NCBI GenBank assembly: GCA_027886185.1
Contig: WOAB01000859.1
Coordinates: 124,001 to 188,000 of the forward strand
Origin: Rheum nobile
Taxonomy: Eukaryota > Streptophyta > Magnoliopsida > Caryophyllales > Polygonaceae
Length of the DNA stretch: 64,000 nt
Direction of reading: 5' to 3'
Shown here: piece by piece, positions 44,756 to 55,129 of the stretch
Layout of the letters: each line of letters begins with the position of its first letter
How positions within the stretch are numbered: position 1 is the first letter of the stretch
Translations under genes and position numbers: made by a program
The notes under the pieces: generated by a model
Seen by the model: only the letters and a program-made list of their open reading frames with translations
Databases searched by the model: none
What the model was told of the DNA's origin: nothing

Positions 44756-44911
44756 CCTGGGATAGGTCGAAAACCCGAAAGGGCGGCCTAGGTAATAAGC
44801 AGGTGGTTTGGACCAGCATTAGGCTGGGGTAATAATTGGTCAAGAGTGACGTGAGCTTATGTGAGCACATCTATGAAAAAATATGAGTGGCTTGGTGAAA
44901 ACCCGAAAGGG
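44756..44911 (+). other. two CCC-GAAA-GGG hairpins in Athila-type 3' UTR
   Basis: The CCCGAAAGGG cores start at 44774 and 44902, 128 bp apart, each preceded by GAAAA. The first sits in a longer stem (44756-44792: CCTGGG...GGTCG with CGGCC...TAGG). The same pair occurs inverted at 59363-59399 and 59244-59252, 129 bp apart, with compensating stem changes. Confidence 0.6.
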
Positions 44912-45287
44912 CGCCTTGGCAAAATGAGCGAAAAAGAAGAAGAGTGATTTTAGGATTTCTCATTATTTTTGGCGAGGCGTCATAAGAAGAGGAGTCAAAG
45001 AAGGATTGTCAGGTAGGTCACTCTGATAGACATAAGGAGTCATAGATGGAGGCTAGGATTAGAGGTTACTCACACTATTGGATGTCCGGGTTAAGCTTGG
45101 AGGAAGTACTCTGCTTGCCCCTTAAGCTATTGAGTAATGTTGAGTTGTGGATAAGTTTGGTGCCAGGAGCTTTGGCATGGGTTAGGTGACTCTTAGTTGG
45201 AGGATATGCTTCCTGAGACCTTGTGTTCTACATTGGAGGAGTGGACTTTCTTTTAGTTTACTCGAGGACGAGCAAAGGTCTAAGCAT

Positions 45288-45296
45288 GGGGGAATT
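45288..45296 (+). other. polypurine tract
   Basis: GGGGGAATT directly before the 3' LTR, within TAAGCATGGGGGAATT. Confidence 0.75.
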
Positions 45297-46711
45297 TGAT
45301 AAGCACTACTTTGTAGGGCTTAAGTAAGAGTCATTAGAGGGTTTATTGGTGTCATTCGGGTAGATTTAGACACATTCATGTGTATGGCGTTTGGAGGCGA
45401 AGTTTGGTGTTTTTGGAGGTGTTTAAGCTATTGTGGATATCTAGGAGACACTGAGGAAGGAAGCCACCAAGGAAAGACGCCAAAGGAGTGAAGAGACGAG
45501 TTGAGGAGCGGTGCGAGAGATTGCAAGGAAGAGCTTTGAAGAGGAGATGTTACTGGAGCCTTGCCGCACCCGCGCCGAAGACCACCGCCCCTGCGGTGGA
45601 AGAAGCAGAAACCAGACAAGATTCTGGAGTCCCACCGCACCCAGCGGTGGGCACTGTCGCACCTGCGGCGAGGTCGTCAGAGAAGTGGACAGAAGCCACT
45701 AGAGAGCCACTGCACCCAGCGGTGGGATGCACCGCACCCGCGGTGGAGACGCGCTGAAGATATTTCCGAGTTTTTATTTCCCGTTTTATTTTATTTCCAA
45801 GACTTTGTTTCCAAGTTTGTTTATTTCTTTTGTTTATTTCTGAATTATTTCCTTAGTATTTAAGTTAAGTTTAAGACTCTTTTAGAGAGAATCAATTCTT
45901 TAACCCTAGTTGCCACCTTTTATCGTTTTTCTCTCACAAACCCTAATGGAGAACTAAACCTCCATTGTTGCACTTGACAGTTTGAAGCTAGCAATTGATT
46001 GGTTGTGAGTTTTCTACTCTTGTTCGTTTTCCTATCTAGTTGGATTAATTCTCTTGTGCTTGAATGTTTATTGAATCTTATTGATTTATCTAGACTGGTC
46101 ACCTAGGTTTATTGATATTATCCATATAGCTAGGACTTGTGATTCCGGGTTCGGGTTGCATATCTAGTAGCAAACACGATTTACATGAGCGGGTTGCGAG
46201 TGTTCATCGTGAGAGAGAGCTAATTGCATGTTATAGTAATGAGTTATTTCTATTGCATGTATCTTGTTAAATCCTTGGTTGAATGCTATTGCTTTGTTGA
46301 GTCTTGAAGGTTTTCGGATTTGACCTAGTAATAAGTACTATTAGGGCTGGTAGAACTAATAGTTACCTAAGATCGGGATAAGGACAGCTATAGGAAAGAT
46401 AAGAACTTGATGCTAATAGAATTCAGTGATAAACCATATCTCTTGTTGTGTGGATCTTTGTCAGGTGTGACGTTTTTCCCCACCATATTCACAACCTTTA
46501 CTTGCGAATTTGTTTACTTGTTTTCTTGCTTTATTTACTTGGTTACTAAGAAACTCATACAACAACCCCCCCTAGTTCCTAGTTGGTAGTTTACGAAACA
46601 CAAGAATTGATAACCTGATTCCCTGTCGGATCGACCCTGACTTGCTTGCTATACTCTTTAGTAGGTACTTTAGGATTTCTTTGATTAGGCATACGACTTT
46701 TAGCTCTGTCA
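45297..46711 (+). repeat. 3' LTR of the gag-pro element
   Basis: 1415 bp, the partner of 39676-41091, with the same TGATAAGCAC start and CTCTGTCA end. It includes the stem-loop cluster (45566-45749) and the TATTTAAG box (45857-45864). Confidence 0.9.
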
Positions 46712-46844
46712 CCAAGCCCATGTCTAGGCCCAAGCATGACAGTCACACTCGGTCCAAGGGACTCAAACACATTAGAGAGTTCTTTTGAGACATTTTTTGT
46801 TTTATGATAAACCTTGTTTATTGTTATCACAAACATTTATAGTC
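46712..46844 (+). pseudogene. copia polyprotein end and 3' internal stub
   Basis: After the second CCAAG copy the copia frame continues with PMSRPKHDSHTRSKGLKHIR and EFF, then stops at 46789-46791. About 50 bp of AT-rich 3' sequence follow before LTR-array sequence begins at about 46845. No copia PPT or 3' LTR remains, so the copia 3' end was lost at this junction. Confidence 0.75.
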
Positions 46845-47618
46845 ATAACTATGGCTAGAAAATAGATCCCGAGATGATTCAAAATGCGTTTTAAAGCTGA
46901 TTCAAAGATCTACAACTTCATAGTTTAAGTCGAATCAAGATTCCAACAAGAAGATGGTCAAAATCGCGTTTTACTGAGAGCTGTGCAATTTCTATCGGGA
47001 ATTATTCACTTTCCTTAATTAGGTTCTATTAGATATAATTTAATTCGTTATTCCTTGTTTGATTTTTATTATTTCCATCATTTTTATTTAGTTTATTATT
47101 TATTTAGGATTAGATAAGAAGAATTAGGATCCAAGATTGTTTGGTTTCCTAATTGCTTCTTTAGCAAGATCTTATCTTTTATCTAGTTTCCTTATCTTTC
47201 GCATTAGGTAGTTTTCTTCTTTTTCAAGACTATAGGCCACAAAATTGTGTTATATAAACACTATTTATGTCATTAATAAGATCATGTTGATTTGAGTTGT
47301 TAAGTTGAGTTATCTCCTTCCTTGAATCCCAACATCAACCCCCTACGATCCCCCGGATCTCAATTATCCCATAGCTCGTCGCTTTGAGCCTTACTAAGAC
47401 GTTCTTCTGGAGAACGTCTTGATCATCTCTTTGATCGTGATTGTCCATGACTTTGGACGTGTGCAGACCATCACTTTGGTCCAGTTTCCTGCGTGAAAAG
47501 GCTATCTCTTTAGCCTTAGAAGACGCCATCTCTTTGGAAAGTTAGAAGAGACGAAAGAAGGCTTGTTCAACGTTAAAGATCATATCTTGCAACGGCGTTT
47601 CGAGGGTCGTTCGCATCA
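46845..47618 (+). repeat. array LTR1 (lacks first ~130 bp)
   Basis: Begins at the position matching about base 130 of LTR2 and ends CGTTCGCATCA before the PBS at 47621-47633. Confidence 0.8.
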
Positions 47619-47620
47619 AT

Positions 47621-47633
47621 TGGTATCAGAGCC
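47621..47633 (+). other. array primer-binding site (tRNA-iMet)
   Basis: TGGTATCAGAGCC two bases after LTR1. Equivalent sites lie at 49656-49668, 51358-51370 (one change, ATTAG) and 54270-54282. Confidence 0.85.
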
Positions 47634-47675
47634 AGTACAAGCTGAGTTTCTTCTTCTCTTATTTGATCTTCCCCC

Positions 47676-48440
47676 ATGTGTGTCGTCTACAATGATGATG
47701 GCAATCCCTATGATGTTCCTCATGAATCCTACATGCGAGAGAACCGACGCTATTGGGACCGACGACAATACGCACCTCCTCAGCCACCAGGACATCCCAT
47801 GCGGTCCTCATATGACGATGACTACTACAACATTACGTACGATGATGAATGTGTCAGGGCTGAGTTGGTTGCTAGAAGGGCTTGGCGGCAAGACATGCAT
47901 GCCCGTATTGAGAAGCTCGAACGTGAGCGAGATGAGATCATACGTGAGAAAGCTGAGATCGTCCAACGCATTAGTGAATTAGAGGAGGTCAAAGCTGAGG
48001 AGATTGCCCGAGAGCAAGCCCAACGTGATGCGGAGTTTATGTTGGTCTCTCAATGCGATCTATATCCGTTCGTGATGACTCTTTCTCCAAAAGGCGTTGA
48101 TTTGGTGGATGTGGAATCCTTTCCTATGTCCTTCGATCATCCCAAGTGGGACTAGTATGAGGAAGAGGTCGTCGAAGCCCCGGTCCTTGAAGGTTGTTCG
48201 TCACAACGCAGCCTTTCACCGGCCCCTCCGCCGCACTCATCACTGCTTCCGCAACCAATGCTCGTATCTGGTAAACTTGAGGTTTCTATTGTTGTTCTTA
48301 CCCACCTCGCTCCCAGCCTCCCACCACAATCATATAACATTCAGCCGCAAAGGTGACAACTTTGATGTTATTCGAGGCTGATGCACAACTTGTTCCTTTG
48401 CTCTTTCTGGATGTTCGTGTCTCTCTACTTGACGCTTCTT
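47676..48440 (+). pseudogene. array coiled-coil ORF, copy 1
   Basis: ATG at 47676 (MCVVYNDDGNPYDVPHESYM). It is open for 159 codons to TAG at 48153-48155, where the other copies have an Asp/Glu codon before YEEEVVEAP. The frame continues after the stop, then is disturbed by a short duplication near 48310. The layout is as in copy 2: an Asp/Tyr/Arg-rich head, a Glu/Arg-rich coiled coil and a Pro-rich middle. Confidence 0.7.
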
Positions 48441-48489
48441 TCTTCATCCACGTCGAATCGGGGACGATTCGAAGCCAAGAAGGGGAGAT

Positions 48490-49653
48490 TGAGAGAAACA
48501 TGAATCGGATAATTAATCAAAGGCCTCAAAGGAAGAGGCTCAAGCAAAGGGTGAAGTCTTGTGCAAGTTCGAAATTGGTACTTCTCGTTTGGTTCTGGGC
48601 AGTCTTCGGTAAAACGGCCATAACTGTGGCTAGAAAATTGATCTCAAGATTATTCAAGATGCGTTGGAAAGCTGATTCAAAGATCTACAACTTCATTGAT
48701 TAAGTCGAATCAATATTCCAACAAGAGGATGGTGAAAATCGAGTTTTACTGAGAGGTGTGAAATTTCTAACGGGAATTATTCACTTTCCTTAATTAGGTT
48801 CTATTAGATATAGTTCAATCCGTTTTTCCTTGTTTTATTTTTATTATTTCCATCATTTTTATTTAGTTTATTACTCCCTCCGTCCCTTTTTGATCTTCCC
48901 ATTTGAAGTAAGCACACTTGCCGATGCGGGTTTTGTATCGTTAATATCTCTAATTACATATTAATAAAAATTATAATTTTTATTAATTATCAAATTACTT
49001 GTTGAGATGAATCAAACAAGACCCCACATGACTATGTTTTTTCTTATATATTGGAAGAAATCTTTAAAAAAAAAATTAACTATGAAAGTGTAAAAAAAGC
49101 AAATGGGAAGATCAAAAAGGGACGGAGGGACTATTTCTTTAGGATTAGATAAGAAGAAATAGGATCCAAGATTGTTTGGTTTCCTAATTGCTTCTTTTGC
49201 AAGATCTTATCTTTTATCTAGTTTCCTTATCTTTCGCATTATGTAGTTTTCTTCTTTTGCAAGGCTATAGGCCACGAAATTGTGTTATATAAACACTACT
49301 TATGTCATTAATAAGATCATGTTGATTTGAGTTGTTAAGTTGAGTTATCTCCTTCCTTGAATCCCAAAATCAACACCCTACTATCCCCCGGATCTCAATT
49401 ATCTCGTAGCTCATCGCTTTGAGCCTTACTCCGACGTTCTTTTGGCGAACGTCTTGATCATCTCTTTGATCGTGATTGTCCATCACTTTGGTCGTGTGCA
49501 GACCATCACTTTGGTCCAGTTTCCTGCGTGAAAAGGCTATCTTTTTAGCCTTAGAAGACGCCATCTCTCTGGAAAGTTAGAAGAGACGAAGGAAGGTTTG
49601 TTGAACGTTAAAGATCCTATCTTGCAATGGCGTTTCGAGGGTCGTTCGCATCA
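48490..49653 (+). repeat. array LTR2, carries a Stowaway MITE
   Basis: 1164 bp, or about 904 bp without the MITE at 48874-49131, which matches the size of LTR5. Confidence 0.85.
48874..49131. mobile_element. Stowaway-type MITE
   Basis: 258 bp with near-perfect inverted ends CTCCCTCCGTCCCTTTTTGA and the matching GGGACGGAGGGAC side, flanked by TA (48872-48873 and 49132-49133). The other LTR copies have the empty site (TTTATTATTTCTTT), which confirms the boundaries. Inverted ends and TA targets are the hallmarks of Tc1/mariner-derived Stowaway elements. Confidence 0.95.
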
Positions 49654-49710
49654 AATGGTATCAGAGCCAGTACAAGCTGAGTTTCTTCTTCTCTTATTTG
49701 ATCTTCCCCC

Positions 49711-50580
49711 ATGCGTGCCGTCTACTATGATGATGGCAATCCCTATGATGTTCCTCATGGCTCCTACATGCGAGAGAACCGACGCTATTGGGACCGACGG
49801 CAATACGCACCTCCTCAGCCACCAAGACGTCCCAGGCGGTCCTCATATGACGATGACTACTACAACATTACGTATGACGATGAATGTGTCAGGGTTGAGT
49901 TGGTTGCTAGAAGGGCTTGGCGGCAAGACATGCATGCCCATATCGAGAAGCTCGAACGTGAGCGAGATGAGATCATACGTGAAAAAGCTGAGATCGTCCA
50001 ACGCATTAGGGAATTGGAGGAGGTCAAAGCCGAGGAGATTGCCCGAGAGCAAGCCCAACGTGATGCGGAGTTTATGTTGGTCTCTCAATGCGATCTGTAT
50101 CCGTTCGTGATGACTCCTTCTCCAAAAGGCGTTGATTTGGTGGATGTGGAATCATGTCCTATGTCCTTCGATCATCCCAAATGGGACGAGCATGAGGAAG
50201 AGGTCGTCAAAACCCCGGTCCTTGATGGTTGTTCGTCACACCGCAGTCTTTCACCGGCCCCTCCGCCACACTCATCACCGCTTCCGCAACCAATGCTCGT
50301 ATCTGGTAAGCTTGAGGTTTCTATTATTGTTCTTGCCCACCTCGCTCCCACCACAATCATATATGATTCAACCGCAAAGGTGACAACTTTGATGTTATTC
50401 GAGGCTGATGCACAACGTGTTCCTTTGCTCTTTCTGGATGTTCGTGTCTCTCTACCTGACGCTTCTTTCTTCATCCACGTCGAATCGGGGATGATTCAAA
50501 GCCAAGAAGGGAGATTGATAGCAACATGCATGGGAGAATTAATCAAAGGCCTCCAAGGAAGATGCTCAAGCAAAGGGTGA
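49711..50580 (+). CDS. array coiled-coil ORF, copy 2 (longest intact copy)
   Basis: 289 codons from ATG at 49711. The head is MRAVYYDDGNPYDVPHGSYM, then RRYWDRRQYAPPQPPRR and SSYDDDYYNITYDDECVR. Residues about 75-125 form a strongly charged coiled coil (IEKLERERDEIIREKAEIVQ, RIRELEEVKAEEIAREQAQR). A Pro/Ser-rich middle (SLSPAPPPHSSPLPQPML) and a hydrophobic C-terminal part (LMLFEADAQRVPLLFLDVRV) follow. The last codons run into LTR3, because a base lost in the purine tract removes the usual stop. Its place between PBS and PPT suggests a gag-like protein, but no gag, knuckle or protease motif is visible and I do not recognise the family. Confidence 0.6.
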   Translation: MRAVYYDDGNPYDVPHGSYMRENRRYWDRRQYAPPQPPRRPRRSSYDDDYYNITYDDECVRVELVARRAWRQDMHAHIEKLERERDEIIREKAEIVQRIRELEEVKAEEIAREQAQRDAEFMLVSQCDLYPFVMTPSPKGVDLVDVESCPMSFDHPKWDEHEEEVVKTPVLDGCSSHRSLSPAPPPHSSPLPQPMLVSGKLEVSIIVLAHLAPTTIIYDSTAKVTTLMLFEADAQRVPLLFLDVRVSLPDASFFIHVESGMIQSQEGRLIATCMGELIKGLQGRCSSKG

Positions 50581-51354
50581 AGTCTTGTGCAAGTTCGAAA
50601 TTGGTAGTTCTCGTTTGGTTCTGGACAGCCTTCGGTAAAACGTCCATAACCGTGGCTAGAAAATTGAGCTCGAGATGATTCAAGATGCGTTGGAAAGCTA
50701 ATTCATAGATCTACAACTTCATAGTTTAAGTCGAATCACGATTCCAACAAGAGGATGGTAAAAATCGGGTTTTACTGAAAGTGGTGTAGTTTCTAACGGG
50801 AATTATTCACTGTCATTAATTAGGTTCTATTAGATATAGTTTAATCCGTTTTTCCTTGTTTGATTTTTATTATTTACATTATTTTTATTTAGTTTATTAT
50901 TTCTTTAGGATTAGATAAGAAGAATTAGGATCCAAGATTGTTTGGTTTTCTAATTGCTTCTTTAGCAAGATCTTATCTTTTATCTACTTTTCTTATCTTT
51001 CGCATTAGGTAGTTTTCTTCTTCTGCAAGGCTATAGGCCACGAAATTGTGTTATATAAACACTACTTATGTCATTAATAAGATCATGTTGATTTGAGTTG
51101 TTAAGTTGAGTTATCTCCTTTCTTGAATCCCAACATCAACCCCCTACGATCCCTAAATTATCTCGTAGTTCGTCGCTTTGAGCCTTACTCCGACGTTCTT
51201 CTGGCGAACGTCTTGATCATCTCTTTGATCGTGATTGTCCATCACTTTGGACGTGTGCAGACCATCACTTTGGCAAGTTAGAAGAGACGAAGGAAGGCTT
51301 GTTCAACATTAAAGATCCTATCTTGCAACGGCATTTCGAGGGTCCTTCGCATCA
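50516..51354 (+). repeat. array LTR3
   Basis: 839 bp. It is shorter than LTR5 because a block of about 55 bp (CAGTTTCCTGCGTG...) near its 3' end is absent. Confidence 0.85.
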
Positions 51355-51411
51355 ATTGGTATTAGAGCCAGTACAAGCTGAGTGTTTTCTTCTTTTATTT
51401 GATCTTCCCCC

Positions 51412-52224
51412 ATGTGCGCCGTCTACTATGATGGTGGCAATCCCTATGATGTTCCTCATGGCTCCTACATGCGAGAGGACCGACCCTATTGGGACCGACG
51501 ACAATACGCACATCCTCAGCCGCCAGGACGTCCCAGGCGGTCCTCATATGACGATGACTACTACAACATTACGTACGACGATGAATGTGTGAGGGCTGAG
51601 TTGGTTGCTAAAAGGTCTTGGCGGCAAGACATGCATGCCCGTATCGAGAAGCTCGAACGTGAGCGAGATGAGATCATATGTGAGAAAGCTGAGATCGTCC
51701 AACGCATTAGGGAATTGGAGGAGGTCAAAGCCGAGGATATTGCCCGAGAGCAAGCCCAACGTGATGCGGAGTTTATATTGGTCTCTCAATGCGATCTGTA
51801 TCCGTTCGTGATGACTCCTTCTCCAAAAGGCGTTGATTTGGTGGATGTGGAATCTTGTCCTATGTCCTTCGATCATCCCAAGTGGGATGAGTATGAGGAA
51901 GAGGTCGTCGAAGCCCCGGTCCTTGATGGTTGTTCGTCACAACGCAGCCTTTCACCGGCCCCTCCGCCGCACTCATCACCGCTTCCGCAACCAATGCTCG
52001 TATCTGGTAAGCTTGAGGTTTATATTTTTGTTCTTACCCACCTCGCTCCCACCGCAATCATAGAAGATTCAGCCGCAAAGGTGACAACTTTGATGTTATT
52101 CGAGGCTGATGCACAACTTGTTCCTTTGCTCTTTCTGGATGTTCATGTCTCTCTACTTGACGTTTCTTTCTTCATCCACGTCGAATCGGGGATGATTTCT
52201 CAGGCAAAAAGGGGAGATTTATAG
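51412..52224 (+). CDS. array coiled-coil ORF, copy 3
   Basis: 270 codons, ending at a stop six bases into LTR4. It has the same layout as copy 2 (MCAVYYDGGNPYDVPHGSYM; REDRPYWDRRQYAHPQPPGR; the coiled coil; FDHPKWDEYEEEVVEAPVLD; SFFIHVESGM). It is the second uninterrupted copy. Differences from copy 2 are mostly single residues. Confidence 0.6.
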   Translation: MCAVYYDGGNPYDVPHGSYMREDRPYWDRRQYAHPQPPGRPRRSSYDDDYYNITYDDECVRAELVAKRSWRQDMHARIEKLERERDEIICEKAEIVQRIRELEEVKAEDIAREQAQRDAEFILVSQCDLYPFVMTPSPKGVDLVDVESCPMSFDHPKWDEYEEEVVEAPVLDGCSSQRSLSPAPPPHSSPLPQPMLVSGKLEVYIFVLTHLAPTAIIEDSAAKVTTLMLFEADAQLVPLLFLDVHVSLLDVSFFIHVESGMISQAKRGDL

Positions 52225-52788
52225 CAACATGCATGGGAGAATTAATCAAAAGCCTCCAAGGAAGAGGCTCAAGCAAAGGGTAAAGTCTTGTGCAAGTTCC
52301 AAATTGGTACTTCTCGTTTGATTCTGGAAAGTCTTTTGTAAAACGGAGATAACTGTGGCTAGCAAATTGATCTCGAGATGATTCGAGATGTGTTGGAAAG
52401 CGGATTCAAATATCTACAACTTCATAGTTTAAGTCGAATCAAGATGCCAACAAGAGGATGGTCAAAATCGAGTTTTACTGAGAGTTGTACTGTTTCTAAC
52501 GGGAATTATTCACTTTCCTTAATTAGGTTCTATTAGATATAGTTTAATCCGTTTTTCCTTGTTTGATTTTTATTATTTTCATTATTTTTATTTAGTTTAT
52601 TATTTCTTTAGGATTAGATCAGAAGAATTAGAATCCAAGATTGTTTGGTTTTCTAATTGCTTTTTTAGCAAGATTTTATCTTTTATCTAGTTTCCTTATC
52701 TTTCGCATTAGGTAGTTTTCTTCTTCTGCAAGGCTGTAGGCCACAAAATTGTGTTATATAAACACTACTTATGTCATTAATAAGATCA
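52219..52788 (+). repeat. array LTR4, 3' end deleted
   Basis: Starts TTATAGCAAC (TGATAG altered) and breaks at AATAAGATCAT, where it joins directly to the middle of the next internal region. About 330 bp of LTR, the PBS and the first ~240 bp of the ORF are missing. Confidence 0.8.
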
Positions 52789-53232
52789 TATATCGAGAAG
52801 CTCGAACTTGAGCGAGATGAGATCATACGTGAGAAAGCTGAGATCGTCCAACGCATTAGGGAATTGGAGGAGGTCAAAGCCGAGGAGATTGCCCGTGAGC
52901 AAGCCCAACGTGATGCGGAGTTTATGTTGGTCTCTCAATGCGATCTGTATCCGTTCGTGATGAATCCCTCTCCAAAAGGCGTTGATTTGGTGGATGTGGA
53001 ATCCTGTCCTATGTCCTTCGATCATCCCAAGTGGGACGAGTATGAGGAAGAGGTCGTAGAAGCCCCGGTCCTTGATGGTTGTTCGTCACAACACAGCCTT
53101 TCACCGCCCCTCCGCCGCACTCATCACTGCTTCCGCAACCAATGCTCGTATCTGGTAAGCTTGAGGTTTCTATTGTTGTTCTTACCCACCTCGCTCCCAC
53201 CACAATCATATAAGATTCAGCTGCAAAGGTGA
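52789..53232 (+). pseudogene. array coiled-coil ORF, copy 4 (5' truncated)
   Basis: Begins inside the coiled coil (YIEKLELERDEIIREKAEIV) at the deletion junction. It is in frame to SSQHSLSPP, then slips frame near 53105 by a one-base loss in the Pro-rich part and ends at 53232. No start codon or PBS. Confidence 0.7.
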
Positions 53233-53365
53233 CAACTTTGATGTTATTCGAGGTTGATGCACAACTTTTTCCTTTGCTCTTTCTGGATGCTCGTGTCTCT
53301 CTACTTGACGTTTCTTTCTTCATCCACTTCGAATCGGAGACGATTCGAAGACAAGAAGGGGAGAT

Positions 53366-54267
53366 TGATAGCAACATGCATGAGATAATTAATCAAAGGC
53401 CTCGAAGGAAGAGGCTCAAGCAAAGGGTGAAGTCTTGTGCATGTTCGAAATTGGTACTTATCGTTTGGTTCTGGACAGTCTTCGGTAAAACGTCCATACC
53501 TGTGGATAAAAATTGATCTCGAGATGATTCAAGATGCGTTGGAAAGATGATTCAATGATATACAACTTCATAGTTTAAGTCGAATCAAGATTCCAACAAG
53601 AGGATGGCCAAAATCGAGTTTTACTGAGAGCTGTGCAATTTCTAACGAGAATTATTCACTTTCCTTAATTAGGTTCTATTAGATATAGTTTAATCCGTTT
53701 TTCCTTGTTTGTTTTTTATTATTTCCATCATTTTTATTTAGTTTATTTATTCTTTAGGATATGATAAGAAGAATTACGATCAAAGATTGTTTGGTTTCCT
53801 AATTACTTTTTTAGCAAGATCTTATCTTTTATCTAGTTTCATTATCTTTCGCATTATGTAGTTTTCTTCTTCTGCAAGGCTATATGCCACGAAATTGTGT
53901 TATATAAACACTAATTATGTCATTAATAAGATCATGGTTATTTGAGTTGTTAAGTTGAGTTATCTCATTTCTTGAATCCCAACATCAACCCCCTACGATC
54001 CCCAAATCTCAATTATCCCATAGCTCGTCGCTTTGAGCCTTACTCCGACGTTCTTCTGGCGAACGTCTTGATCATCTCTTTGATCGTGATTGTCCATCAC
54101 TTTGGACGTGTGCAGACCATCACTTTGGTCCAATTTCCTGCGTGAAAAGGCTATCTCTTTAGCCTTAGAAGACGTCATCTCTTTGGCAAGTTAGAAGAGA
54201 CGAAGGAAGGCTTGTTCAACGTTAAAGATCTTATCTTGCAACGGCGTTTCGAGGGTCGTTCGCATCA
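53366..54267 (+). repeat. array LTR5 (complete, 902 bp)
   Basis: TGATAGCAAC to CGTTCGCATCA, without insertion or large gap; the best reference LTR for the family here. Confidence 0.85.
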
Positions 54268-54324
54268 ATTGGTATCAGAGCCAGTACAAGCTGAGTTTCT
54301 TCTTTTCTTATTTGATCTTGCCCC

Positions 54325-54977
54325 ATGCGTGCCGTCTACTATGATGATGGCAATCCCTATGATGTTCCTCATGGCTCCTACATGCGAGAGGACCGACGCT
54401 ATTAGGACCGACGACAATACGCACATCCTCAGCCACCAGGACGTCCCAGGCAGTCCTCATATGACGATGACTACTACAACATTACGTACGACGATGAATG
54501 TGTCAGGGCTGAGTTGGTTGCTAGAAGGGCTTGGCGGAAAAACATGCATGCCCGTATCGAGAAGCTCGAACGTGAGCGAGATGAGATCATACGTGAGAAA
54601 GTTGAGATCGTCCAACACATTAGGGAATTTGAGGAGGTCAAAGCCGAGGAGATTGCCCGAGAGCAAGCCCAACGTGATGCGGAGTTTATGTTGGTCTCTC
54701 AATGCGATCTGTATCCGTTAGTGATGACTCCTTCTCCAAAAGGCATTGATTTGGTGGATGTGAATCCTGTCATATGTCCTTCGATCATCCCAAGTGGGAC
54801 GAGTATGAGGAAGAGGTCGTCGAAGCCCCGGTCCTTGGTGGTTGTTCGTCACAACGCAGCCTTTCACCGGCCCCTCCGCTGAACACATCACCGCTTCCGC
54901 AACCAATGCTCGTATCTAGTAAGCTTGAGGTTTCTATTGTTTTTCTTACACACCTCGCTCCCACCACAATCATATAA
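54325..54977 (+). pseudogene. array coiled-coil ORF, copy 5
   Basis: ATG at 54325 (MRAVYYDDGNPYDVPHGSYM). A TAG replaces the Trp codon of RRYWDRR near 54403. The coiled coil is intact (RARIEKLERERDEIIREKVE type). A one-base loss near 54760 (GATGTGAATCC instead of GATGTGGAATCC) shifts the frame before FDHPKWD, which continues in another frame to 54977. Confidence 0.7.
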
Positions 54978-55129
54978 GATTCAGCCGCAAAGGTGACAAC
55001 TTTGATGTTATTCGAGACTGATGCACAACTTGTTCCTTTGCTCTTTCTGGATGTTCGTGTCTCTCTACTTGATGTTTCTTTCTTCATCCACGTCGAATCG
55101 GGGATGATTCGAAGCCAAGAAGGGGAGAT

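Larger units (their letters stand above)
43907..45296 (+). other. 3' UTR of the gag-pro element
   Basis: It opens with the conserved block GTCGAGCC and CTCGGGAGGCAACCCGAG. Next come two strong stem-loops (44108-44150), A-rich runs, and a TTGAGGACAATG plus TTTAAGCATGGGGGAG block (44634-44668) that looks like a second purine tract. Two CCCGAAAGGG hairpins follow (44774, 44902), and the true PPT lies at 45288. No frame is supported. Confidence 0.7.
39676..46711 (+). mobile_element. Athila-type LTR element with gag-pro only (non-autonomous)
   Basis: 7036 bp with two LTRs (39676-41091 and 45297-46711), flanked by CCAAG (39671-39675 and 46712-46716). The PBS matches tRNA-Asp (41096-41113) and the PPT is GGGGGAATT (45288-45296). 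The internal region has one gag-protease frame and a 1.4-kb 3' UTR but no RT, RNase H or integrase. The two LTRs differ at about 30 positions by eye (around 98% identical), so the insertion is recent. The 3' UTR is clearly homologous to that of the Athila-type element at 57.5-64 kb. Confidence 0.9.
27557..46844 (+). mobile_element. Ty1/copia retrotransposon hosting three nested insertions
   Basis: The element has a 5' LTR (27557-28107), a PBS, a long leader interrupted by a Mutator element, and gag-protease-integrase-RT-RNase H. The order with integrase before RT is diagnostic of copia. RT is interrupted by 35562-39304 and the last codons by 39676-46711. Removing both insertions and one copy of each target duplication restores the frame on both sides. 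The coding sequence ends at 46791. The 3' LTR is missing, because LTR-array sequence begins at about 46845. Confidence 0.85.

Noticed and set aside
47563..47982. second frame overlapping the array ORF (also at 49598, 51299, 54212)
   Set aside because: It recurs only because the array is repeated. It overlaps the PBS and the LTR end, and its residues (MMMAIPMMFLM) look like an off-frame reading of the Asp/Tyr-rich head.
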